From Pseudomonas cannabina (GTDB lineage: Bacteria; Pseudomonadota; Gammaproteobacteria; Pseudomonadales; Pseudomonadaceae): 64,000 bases of DNA. Location of the stretch: assembly GCF_900100365.1 (NCBI RefSeq), contig NZ_FNKU01000001.1, positions 4,229,501 to 4,293,500 of the forward strand, given 5' to 3'. Position numbers and translations under genes: made by a program. The notes below the pieces were generated by a model that saw only the letters and a program-made list of their open reading frames with translations, made no database searches and had not been told where the DNA came from. Below are positions 37,709 to 45,728 of this stretch, piece after piece. Positions within the stretch are counted from its first letter, which is position 1; every line of letters starts with the position of its first letter.

Positions 37709-38371
37709 TCACAACCCTTTAACCAACTCGCGATAGTCGTCTACTGCGGCAAACTCTTCGGTGTCTTTCGGGCCTTTCTGGCTGTTCGGTTGACGGACTG
37801 CCAACAGATGGGCCACGCCAAATTGCCGGGCGCTGCGCAGGACCGGCAAGGTGTCGTCGATAAACAGGCTGCGTGCCGGATCAAAATCCGTTTCGGCCTG
37901 CAAGGCGTCCCAGAATTGCTGGTTTTCTTTCGGGAAACCGTAGTCATGAGAGCTGATCATGAGCTCGAAGTAGGGCGCCAGCTCGATGCGCTCCATTTTC
38001 AGCGACAACGAATCTCGATGCGCGTTGGTGATCATGATCACGCGCTTACCGGCGTCCTTGATGGCGGCCAGAAAGGTTTCTGCATCGGGGCGCAGGGCAA
38101 TCATGTGCGCGATTTCACGTTTCAGGTCGCGCACCGATAGTTTCAGCTCTTTACTCCAGAAATCCAGGCAATACCAGTTGAGCGTGCCCGCGTTGTTTTC
38201 GAACAGGGGTTTGAGTTCCAGCCAGGCCATGGCGAAGCTGACGCCATGTAATTCGGCATAACGCTGCGGCAGGTGTTGCATCCAGAAGTGTTCGTCGTAA
38301 TGCAGGTCGAGCAACGTGCCGTCCATATCCAGCAGGACGGTATCGATTTCGCTCCAGGGCATGGAAAGCAT
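37709..38371 (-). CDS. yrfG: HAD-family GMP/IMP nucleotidase
   Basis: A 220-residue haloacid-dehalogenase phosphatase. Motif I is LLDMDGTLLDL near residue 12, motif II ITNAHRDS near 118 and motif III FPKENQQFWDAL followed by FIDDTLPVL. E. coli YrfG dephosphorylates GMP and IMP. The start is taken at 38371 (MLSMPWSEID), with 38362 also possible; longer upstream reading is unlike the family. Divergent from nudE, which sits beside it in many gammaproteobacteria. Confidence 0.88.
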   Translation of the reverse strand: MLSMPWSEIDTVLLDMDGTLLDLHYDEHFWMQHLPQRYAELHGVSFAMAWLELKPLFENNAGTLNWYCLDFWSKELKLSVRDLKREIAHMIALRPDAETFLAAIKDAGKRVIMITNAHRDSLSLKMERIELAPYFELMISSHDYGFPKENQQFWDALQAETDFDPARSLFIDDTLPVLRSARQFGVAHLLAVRQPNSQKGPKDTEEFAAVDDYRELVKGL

Positions 38372-38467
38372 TCTGGCCTCGTCAGGGGTGAGTGTCGGGC
38401 AAGCATATCCGACACAGACTTCAGGAAAAGCTCGGTATAGTACCTCGTTCATGTAAAGGAGCCTGTC

Positions 38468-39031
38468 ATGCGTCAGAAACCTACCGTACTTGCTCGTGCA
38501 ATCGTTGCCAGCAGTCGTCTGTTCCGCGTTGAAGAGCTGCAACTGCGCTTTACCAATGGCGTCGAGCGGACCTATGAGCGTCTGGCCAGCAAAGGCGGCC
38601 CCGGCGCAGTGATGATCGTGGCCATGCTGGATGCCGATCACGCCGTCTTGATCGAAGAATATTGCGGTGGCACCGATGAGTACGAGTTGTCTTTGCCCAA
38701 AGGTTTGATCGAGCCGGGCGAAGACGTGCTGGACGCCGCCAACCGTGAACTCAAGGAAGAAGCGGGGTTCGGTGCGCGCCATCTGGAGCTGCTTACTGAA
38801 CTGTCGCTGTCCCCGGGCTACATGAGCCAGAAAATCAAGGTGGTGCTGGCGACCGACCTTTACGAGGAGCGGCTGGAGGGTGACGAGCCCGAGCCGATTC
38901 GGGTCGACCGGATCAACCTGCGGGAACTGTCGAGCCTGGCGCAGAATGCCCAGTTCAGCGAAGGCCGCGCGCTGGCGGCGCTGTACCTCACCCGTGACCT
39001 GTTGACCCAGCGTGGACTGTTCCAGCCATGA
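38468..39031 (+). CDS. nudE: ADP compounds hydrolase (Nudix)
   Basis: A 187-residue Nudix hydrolase acting on ADP-ribose, AP3A, NADH and similar compounds in E. coli. The Nudix box is GLIEPGEDVLDAANRELKEE with EAGFG following, spanning about 78-101. RBS AAAGGAG precedes the ATG. Its stop overlaps the cysQ start by four bases, so the two are translationally coupled; both act on nucleotide by-products. Confidence 0.93.
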   Translation: MRQKPTVLARAIVASSRLFRVEELQLRFTNGVERTYERLASKGGPGAVMIVAMLDADHAVLIEEYCGGTDEYELSLPKGLIEPGEDVLDAANRELKEEAGFGARHLELLTELSLSPGYMSQKIKVVLATDLYEERLEGDEPEPIRVDRINLRELSSLAQNAQFSEGRALAALYLTRDLLTQRGLFQP

Positions 39032-39870
39032 CCGATTCGCTGAAAAACCTGCCCCATCCGCTGCTCGCCCCGGTGATAGAGCTGGCACGACTGGCCGGGG
39101 ACGTGATCCTGCCGTTCTGGCGTGCCAACGTCACCGTGACCACCAAAACGGACGATTCCCCGGTAACCGCTGCCGATCTGGCTGCCCATCAGGTGCTGGT
39201 CGAGGGCTTGCAAGCGCTTGATCCGAGTATTCACGTGCTGTCCGAAGAGGACGCCGACATCCCGCTCAGTGAACGGGCAACGTGGCAGCGCTGGTGGCTG
39301 GTCGATCCGCTGGACGGTACCAAGGAATTCATTTCCGGCAGTGAAGAGTTCACCGTCAACGTGGCGCTGATAGAGAATGGTCGCGTGGTGTTCGGTGTGG
39401 TCTCGATGCCGACCAACAACCGTTGTTATTTCGGCGGTGCCGGGCTGGGTGCCTGGCGCAGCGATGATATTGATCATGCCGAGCCGATTGCGGTGCGCAA
39501 TGAGATTGGCAGCGGGCAGACGTTTACCGTGGTCGCCAGCCGCCGCCATTCCAGCCCCGAGCAGGAGCATTTGCTGGCCGGCCTGGCGAACGGGCTTGGG
39601 CCGCTGCAATTGACCAATATCGGCAGTTCACTGAAGTTCTGCTTGCTGGCCGAAGGCGCTGCCGACTGCTATCCAAGGCTGGCCCCGACCTCGCAATGGG
39701 ACACCGCTGCGGCACAAGGCGTGCTTGAAGGCGCTGGAGGCGCGGTGTTGCAACTGGACGGCAAACCTTTCAGCTACCCGCCCCGCGAATCGCTACTCAA
39801 CCCATTCTTCCTGGCCCTGCCCGCCAACGCCGCCTGGCGCGAGAAACTGCTGGTGCTGGCACAGTCCTGA
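39028..39870 (+). CDS. cysQ: 3'(2'),5'-bisphosphate nucleotidase
   Basis: Hydrolyses PAP, the by-product of sulfate assimilation, to AMP and phosphate. 280 residues of the inositol-monophosphatase fold with metal sites in LSEEDAD near 70 and WLVDPLDGTKEF near 92, and the C-terminal WDTAAAQGVLEGAGG. It overlaps nudE by ATGA. It links functionally to the sulfate uptake operon elsewhere in the window. Confidence 0.94.
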   Translation: MTDSLKNLPHPLLAPVIELARLAGDVILPFWRANVTVTTKTDDSPVTAADLAAHQVLVEGLQALDPSIHVLSEEDADIPLSERATWQRWWLVDPLDGTKEFISGSEEFTVNVALIENGRVVFGVVSMPTNNRCYFGGAGLGAWRSDDIDHAEPIAVRNEIGSGQTFTVVASRRHSSPEQEHLLAGLANGLGPLQLTNIGSSLKFCLLAEGAADCYPRLAPTSQWDTAAAQGVLEGAGGAVLQLDGKPFSYPPRESLLNPFFLALPANAAWREKLLVLAQS

Positions 39871-39973
39871 AGGCAGGGGTGATCCGCATTGCTCGCCCGG
39901 CTCACACATAAGCTCGTCAACCCTGCAGATCGCGAAGACGATGGTTCAGACGATGAGTTTTCGTGCGCTGGCT

Positions 39974-40447
39974 TCACCGGTGCAACACAAACTGCCCGAC
40001 AAACCGCACGGCCTGTTCTTCGCTGTCCTGCGCGCTGATGCCGGTGTGCAGGGTCAGGCGGGCGCGGCCTCGGCGTTGGTAGGTGGTGATGAATTTTTCC
40101 CACTGCGTCGCATCCGGCGCATCGCACCGGGCAATTGCATCGCATCGCACCGGCAGTGGATAACTGATCTGCCCGTCCTGAATCACGATATGGCCGTCGG
40201 TGATTCCCGCTTCGTGCAGCCTCAGGTGTAACCAGCCCCAGCCTGCCAGCACTGCGCCGCAATACAGGCTGCCGCCGAACAGCGTGCTCTTGTGATTGAC
40301 GTTGGGGGCCAGCGGCAGGTGCAAACGCAGCGTATGGTCGCGCCAGTCAATCACCCGCATGCCCATGTCGCGGGTCAGCGGAATGTCGTGGTGCAGCACC
40401 CGTTCCAGCTCGCGGGCTGCGTCGCCTTCGGGCTCAATCGTTGTCAT
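39974..40447 (-). CDS. Hotdog-fold thioesterase-like protein (YiiD C-terminal type)
   Basis: About 157 residues from MTTIEPEGDA at 40447. It resembles the thioesterase domain found at the C-terminus of E. coli YiiD: LHLPLAPNVNHKSTLFGGSL, with the active-site region at HKSTLFGG. Substrate unknown. Its start overlaps the end of dctD by 14 bp on the same strand, so it may be co-expressed with dctBD, but a functional link is not evident. Confidence 0.75.
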   Translation of the reverse strand: MTTIEPEGDAARELERVLHHDIPLTRDMGMRVIDWRDHTLRLHLPLAPNVNHKSTLFGGSLYCGAVLAGWGWLHLRLHEAGITDGHIVIQDGQISYPLPVRCDAIARCDAPDATQWEKFITTYQRRGRARLTLHTGISAQDSEEQAVRFVGQFVLHR

Positions 40448-41819
40448 CGGAGGCTCCGCTGCTGTCGCCAAAATTCAGACCGTGCTTGCGCAGTTTGTCG
40501 TGCAGGGTTTTGCGTGGCACGCCCAGCGCTTCGGCCAGGCTGCGCACCGAGCTGTGCGGACGCGCCAGCTCGGCGGCGATCAACGCTCGCTCGAAGCTTT
40601 CGACCTGATCGCTCAAGCCTCCGCCCGGCGGCGGAGCCTGCTCGGCGTCACCGCCTTCCAGCTCCAGTTCCAGTCCCAGCGCGAAGCGTTCGGCGGCGTT
40701 TTGCAGTTCGCGGACATTGCCTGGCCAGTTATGGCGCAACAATAGCGCCCGCTGGCCAGGCTTGAGCTCCTGTTTGGGAATACCGTGGCGCATGCTGGCC
40801 GCATCGGCGTTGTGCTCGAACAGCATAAGCGCGTCTTCACCACGCTCGCGCAACGGCGGAATGCGCAGCGAAGCCACGTTCAGCCGGTAATACAAGTCAG
40901 CCCGGAAGCGGCCCTGATCGGCAGCCTGACGCAGATCTTCCTTGGTCGCCGCGATGATGCGGATATCCAGCGGGATCTGCTGATTGCTGCCCATCCGCTC
41001 AACCACGCGCTCTTGCAGCAGACGCAGCAGCTTGACCTGTACATCCAGGCTCATGCTTTCGATTTCATCGAGGAACAGCGTGCCGCCATTGGCAAACTCG
41101 AACTTGCCGATGCGCCGCTTTTGCGCGCCGGTAAACGCGCCGGGCTCGTGGCCGAACAGTTCGCTTTCAACCACCGACTCGGCCAGTGCCCCGGCGTTGA
41201 TCGCCACGAACGGGCCGTTGCGGCGGTTGGACAAATCATGCAGCGCGCGGGCGACGACTTCTTTGCCGGCGCCGGTTTCACCCAGGATCAGCACATCGGC
41301 GCGCGTTCCGGCCAGAGCGCCGATCTGTTCGCGCAGACGCAATATCGAAGGCGACTGGCCGATCAGCCGGGTGCTCAGTTGCTGGCGGTCGCTCAGTGCC
41401 AGACGCAGGCTGCGGTTATCCAGCACCAGTCGGCGTAATGCCAGGGCGCGGCGCACGCTGTCGAGCATGGCGTCGCTGGCAAAGGGCTTTTCCAGAAAAT
41501 CGTAAGCACCGGCGCGCATGGCTTTCACCGCCAGCGGCACATCGCCATGGCCGGTGATCAGCAGCACTGGCAGGTCGGGGTCCTGTTCGTGAAGTTGATC
41601 GAGCAGCTCCAGACCGTCCATGCCCTGCATGCGGATATCACTGACCACCACGCCCGGCCAGTCGCGACCGATGCGTTCGGCCAGGCCAGTGGCCTGGGGC
41701 AGCGACAGAACGTTCAGGCCGGCCAGGTCCAGCGTCTGGCGCAAGGCCTGGCGCAGGTGCGAATCGTCGTCGATCAGCACCACTTGAATCTGGCCGTCGA
41801 TGGCTGTGTCCGAACTCAT
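40434..41819 (-). CDS. dctD: C4-dicarboxylate sigma-54-dependent response regulator
   Basis: NtrC-type activator, 461 residues from MSSDTAIDG at 41819. The receiver domain has acceptor Asp61 (VVVSDIRMQGMD) and Lys near 111 (FLEKPF). The AAA+ sigma-54 activation domain has Walker A ILGETGAGKE near 176 and the sigma-54-contact GAFTGA loop near 223. A Fis-type HTH at the C-terminus contains LAEALGVPRKTLHDKLRK. It overlaps dctB by ATGA. It should activate dicarboxylate transporter genes with RpoN; none is adjacent. Confidence 0.93.
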   Translation of the reverse strand: MSSDTAIDGQIQVVLIDDDSHLRQALRQTLDLAGLNVLSLPQATGLAERIGRDWPGVVVSDIRMQGMDGLELLDQLHEQDPDLPVLLITGHGDVPLAVKAMRAGAYDFLEKPFASDAMLDSVRRALALRRLVLDNRSLRLALSDRQQLSTRLIGQSPSILRLREQIGALAGTRADVLILGETGAGKEVVARALHDLSNRRNGPFVAINAGALAESVVESELFGHEPGAFTGAQKRRIGKFEFANGGTLFLDEIESMSLDVQVKLLRLLQERVVERMGSNQQIPLDIRIIAATKEDLRQAADQGRFRADLYYRLNVASLRIPPLRERGEDALMLFEHNADAASMRHGIPKQELKPGQRALLLRHNWPGNVRELQNAAERFALGLELELEGGDAEQAPPPGGGLSDQVESFERALIAAELARPHSSVRSLAEALGVPRKTLHDKLRKHGLNFGDSSGASDDND

Positions 41820-43630
41820 GCGGAAAGGTCCTCTGGCGGTTGAAGATTGGCCCCGGAAGCCCCCGCACGCAGGCGCAGGGTGAGTAGCGCGCCGCCGCCG
41901 GGATGGTTGGCGAACAGCAATTCGCCGCCCAGCGCACGCATCAGCGTATCGCAAATCGCCAGGCCCAGCCCGAGACCCTGAGTACGCGTCTTGGTGGTGA
42001 AGAACGGCTCGCGGGCCCGCGCCAGTGCTTCCTGAGAAAAGCCGGGACCGTTGTCGCGAATGTACAGGTTGACGCCCTCGGCGGTTTGCTCGGCACTTAT
42101 CCACAGCCTGCGCGGCGGACCTTTTTCGGTGAGGGCGTCCAGCGCGTTGGCCAGCAGGTTGCCCAGCACTTGTCGCAAACGGGTCTCGCCAGCCTGCACC
42201 CACAGCGTCGCGTCCGGCAGATCGCGGATCAGCTCGACTTCCATGGCCCGCCGCCGCTTGGCCAGCAACGCCAGTGCGTCGTCCAGCGCCGGTTGCAGCG
42301 CGACACTTTCAGGCGCGTGACGGTCACGTCGGGCGAAGGCGCGCAGGTGAGCGATGATCGAGGCCATGCGCCCGGTCAGTTCGCTGATCAGCTTGAGGTT
42401 GCCGCGCGCCTCTTCGGTGCGCTGGTGATCGAGCAGCACTTCGGCGTTCTCCGCGTAACTGCGGATGGCGGCCAGCGGTTGATTCAGTTCATGGCTGATG
42501 CTCGCCGACATGGTGCCCAGCGCGGTGAGTTTGCTGGTCTGGACCAGTTCGTCCTGAGCCTGCACCAATTCCTGCTGCGCCTGTTCGCGCTCCAGCACTT
42601 CCTGACGCAGGCGGCTGTTGAGGCCTTCCAGATCGCTGGTACGTTCGATCACGCGCATCTCCAGCTCGCGCCGCGCTTTGGCTTCGAAGGCGATACGGTC
42701 CAGATAATGGCGACGACGCTGCATCATCAGGCCCAACAGCAGCATCAGCACCAGAAGTGTCGCGCCGCCAATCGCCAGCACGGTGCGTACCGGGCGGTCG
42801 ATCAGGGCACGCGGGGCGAGGATGTTCACGTTCCAGCCGGTTTCTTCGATGGCTTGGGTCTGGGTCAGCCAGGCATGTTCATCGATGCGCAACGGTCGCG
42901 GATCATGAGTCGGATAGGGCTGTATGGCGGTGATGGTTTTTTTCTCTTCCTCCGACAGGTCGCGGGTCGCCCGGAAGCGCCATTCGGGGTTGGAGGTCAG
43001 AATCACCACGCCGTTCTGGTCGGTCAGCAGCAGTTGTTCGGGTGTCTTGCCCCACAGGGTTTCAGTGTGGTCCAGATCGACTTTGATCACCAGCACGCCG
43101 ATAACCCGATCACCGTCACGTACTGGCGCGGCGAAGAAGTAGCCGCGCTTGACCGACGTGGTGCCCAGGCCGAAAAAGCGTCCGGTCCGGCCCGCCAGCG
43201 CATCGATGAAATACGGGCGGAACGAGAAGTTGCGGCCGATGAAGCTGTCTTTCTGCTCCGAATTCGAAGCGGCCAGGGTCAGGCCGTTAGCGTCCATCAG
43301 GTACATGACATCCGCGCCGGTCTGGCGCGTGATGTCGCTGAGCAAGCGATTGGCGTTTTCCAGCGTCGTGCTGTCTTTCGGGTCGGCCAGCAGGCCGCGT
43401 AACGCGGGCAGGTCGCCGAGAATCTGCGGCAGGGTTTCGTAGCGGTGCAGGGTGCCCAGCAGGTTGGCGACGTACAGGTCGAGGGTCTGACGGTTCTGAT
43501 TAGCCAGCACGTTTCGGTAGTAACGCTCGGCCAGGTGTTCCAGCGGCCACAGCAGCGGCGCCAGGCACAGCGCCAACAGGGCAAGGCTGCGCCAGCGGGG
43601 GCGGGGCGGCAGAGTGGGGGTCATGGTCAT
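41816..43630 (-). CDS. dctB: C4-dicarboxylate sensor histidine kinase
   Basis: 604 residues from 43630. Membrane span near 15-35, a periplasmic double-PAS-like (dCache) sensor with SFRPYFIDALAGRTGRFFG near 130, a second span near 290, a coiled-coil linker, the phospho-acceptor His in SASISHELNQPL near 380 and an HATPase domain with DNGPGF and TKTRTQGLGLGL near 560. It senses succinate, fumarate or malate and phosphorylates DctD. The signal-anchor start is preferred over the frame opening 22 codons upstream. Confidence 0.93.
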   Translation of the reverse strand: MTMTPTLPPRPRWRSLALLALCLAPLLWPLEHLAERYYRNVLANQNRQTLDLYVANLLGTLHRYETLPQILGDLPALRGLLADPKDSTTLENANRLLSDITRQTGADVMYLMDANGLTLAASNSEQKDSFIGRNFSFRPYFIDALAGRTGRFFGLGTTSVKRGYFFAAPVRDGDRVIGVLVIKVDLDHTETLWGKTPEQLLLTDQNGVVILTSNPEWRFRATRDLSEEEKKTITAIQPYPTHDPRPLRIDEHAWLTQTQAIEETGWNVNILAPRALIDRPVRTVLAIGGATLLVLMLLLGLMMQRRRHYLDRIAFEAKARRELEMRVIERTSDLEGLNSRLRQEVLEREQAQQELVQAQDELVQTSKLTALGTMSASISHELNQPLAAIRSYAENAEVLLDHQRTEEARGNLKLISELTGRMASIIAHLRAFARRDRHAPESVALQPALDDALALLAKRRRAMEVELIRDLPDATLWVQAGETRLRQVLGNLLANALDALTEKGPPRRLWISAEQTAEGVNLYIRDNGPGFSQEALARAREPFFTTKTRTQGLGLGLAICDTLMRALGGELLFANHPGGGALLTLRLRAGASGANLQPPEDLSA

Positions 43631-43792
43631 CGATTGGCCGTCGCCGAAGGGTTGACGATGCCGGTTGCGAGGAGTCGCAACCGGCAACAGAAACACCCGG
43701 TCGATCCTGACGTGGGCATCAGGCGCTTATTATGCCCGCCGCCGACGTGTCAGGCACCCGGACATTGCGCCACGGTGCCTGCGGTTATTCAC

Positions 43793-44338
43793 TCAGGGAA
43801 ACAGATCGGCTTCTTTCAGGCGTTTGCCTTGCTGATCCTTGGCCGACAGACTCGGCTGGCCGTCCAGCTGCCAGTCGATGGCCAGGTCCGGGTCGTCCCA
43901 GGCGATGCAGCGCTCGGCCGAAGGCGTGTAGTAGTCGGTGGTCTTGTAGAGGAACTCGGCATGCTCGCTAAGTACCACGAAGCCATGCGCAAACCCTTCC
44001 GGAACCCATAACTGACGGGCGTTTTCAGCGGACAGCTCGACGCCGACCCACTGACCGAAGTTCGGCGAACTGCGGCGGATGTCCACAGCCACATCCAGCA
44101 CTTTGCCGACGGTGACGCGCACCAGTTTGCCCTGGGCGTTTTCGATCTGATAATGCAGGCCGCGCAGCACGCCTTGTTGCGAGCGCGAATGGTTGTCCTG
44201 CACGAACTGCCGGGTCAGGCCGGTAGCTTCCTGAAAGGCTTTGGCGTTGAAGCTTTCATAGAAAAAGCCTCGTTCATCACCAAAAACTCTGGGTTCCAGA
44301 ATAAGGACTTCCGGCAATTGTGTGGCTACTACGTTCAC
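43793..44338 (-). CDS. rfbC: dTDP-4-dehydrorhamnose 3,5-epimerase
   Basis: 181-residue cupin epimerase, third step of dTDP-L-rhamnose synthesis. The catalytic His is in GVLRGLHYQI near 62 and the Tyr in HAEFLYKTTDYY near 131. The start is taken as GTG at 44338, preceded by GGGGAAG, because the family opening (xNVVATQLPEVLILEP) begins there; an ATG 17 codons upstream adds unlike sequence. It is 80 bp after the broken rfbB. rfbA and rfbD are not in the window. Confidence 0.92.
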   Translation of the reverse strand: MNVVATQLPEVLILEPRVFGDERGFFYESFNAKAFQEATGLTRQFVQDNHSRSQQGVLRGLHYQIENAQGKLVRVTVGKVLDVAVDIRRSSPNFGQWVGVELSAENARQLWVPEGFAHGFVVLSEHAEFLYKTTDYYTPSAERCIAWDDPDLAIDWQLDGQPSLSAKDQQGKRLKEADLFP

Positions 44339-44418
44339 GTGACTTCCCCTGCAATCTTCGATAAATAGTGGCTGTTCGACAGTCTGCACTCAGGTGTGCC
44401 AATCGAAAAGTGCGGCGA

Positions 44419-45501
44419 TCAGGCGATCAGATCTTTGTTTTCGCTGAAGCCCAGTCGCTCGCCCTGATAGCTGCCGTCCTGAACCCTGCGGCACCAGTCC
44501 AGATTGTCCAGATACCACTGCACCGTCTTGCGCAGCCCGGACTCGAAGGTTTCTTCAGGTGTCCAGCCGAGGTCTTTGTCGATCTTGCTGGCGTCGATGG
44601 CGTAACGCTGGTCGTGGCCCGGCCGATCAACCACGTAGGTGATCAGGTCGCTATAGTGCTGAACGCCTGCCGGATGGTGCGGGGTCAGTTCATCGAGCAG
44701 CGTGCAGATACCGCGTACCACGTCGATGTTCTTCTGCTCGTTATGGCCGCCGATGTTATAGGTCTCGCCGACCTCGCCCTCGGTGACCACTTTGAGCAGT
44801 GCCCGCGCGTGGTCTTCGACGTACTACCAGTCGCGCACTTGCAGGCCATTGCCGTACACCGGTAGCGGCTTGCCCGCGAGGGCGTTGAGAATCACCAGCG
44901 GGATCAGTTTTTCGGGGAAATGGAACGGGCCATAGTTATTGGAACAGTTGGTCACCACCACCGGCAGGCCATAAGTGCGATGCCAGGCGCGAACCAGGTG
45001 ATCGGACGCAGCCTTGCTTGCCGAGTACGGCGAGCTGGGCGCATAGGGTGTGGTTTCGGTGAATAGATCGTCGACACCGTGCAGGTCGCCATACACTTCA
45101 TCGGTGGAAATATGGTGGAAACGGAAGGCCTGACGTTCGGCCTCCGGCAGCTTCAGCCAGTAGGCGCGCGTGGCCTCCAGCAGGCTGTAAGTGCCGACGA
45201 TGTTGGTTTGCACAAACTCTGCCGGGCCATCGATGGAACGGTCGACGTGGGATTCAGCCGCCAGGTGCATGATCGCGTGCGGTGCGAACCGCTCCAGCAC
45301 TGCGCTGACCTTGGCTTGATCGCAGATATCGGCCTGCACGAACTCATAGCGTGTGTTGGTCGCAATCGACTGCAGCGACTCAAGGTTGCCGGCGTACGTC
45401 AATTTGTCGAAGTTCAGCACGTCGTGTTCGGTGTTGTTTATCAGATGGCGGATCAGTGCGGAGCCGATGAAGCCCGCGCCCCCAGTGACGAGTATTCGCA
45501 T
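44419..45501 (-). pseudogene. rfbB: dTDP-glucose 4,6-dehydratase with in-frame amber stop
   Basis: The frame from ATG 45501 has NAD motif [10 protein letters not shown], catalytic TDEVYGD near 133 and the SDR-type YSASKAASD. It meets TAG at 44824-44826 (codon 226, after GLQVRDW) and continues in the same frame for 134 more family-like codons ([12 protein letters not shown]) to 44419. Relatives have a hydrophobic residue at that place, so one base change from TTG would create the stop. Without suppression, rhamnose donor synthesis would depend on another rfbB copy. A GTG at 44790 could restart only a non-catalytic tail. Confidence 0.88.
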
Positions 45502-45728
45502 GAACTGACCTTCTTGTGAGTTCTGAAAGTAGTGCAGCATAGCGCTTGAGCGTGTATGACAGGATGAGGCCATTAAACCTGAGTGGGGCGCTGAATAGAA
45601 CTGCCGCAGATTTCCCGACCTGAGGTGCCGCGCCGGTTTGGTGGCGAGCGTCAATCGCCCTATAGTTGTCCGATTGCCCGTGAAGCGCTGTCCATTGCAT
45701 CGGGGTGTGACAATAATTGAGGTCTCCC

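Noticed and set aside
9782..44826. Amber suppression or recoding explaining both TAG codons
   Set aside because: No suppressor tRNA or recoding element was seen, only two cases exist, and an ochre stop in the RHH gene is similar. Simple decay or sequence error is more likely.
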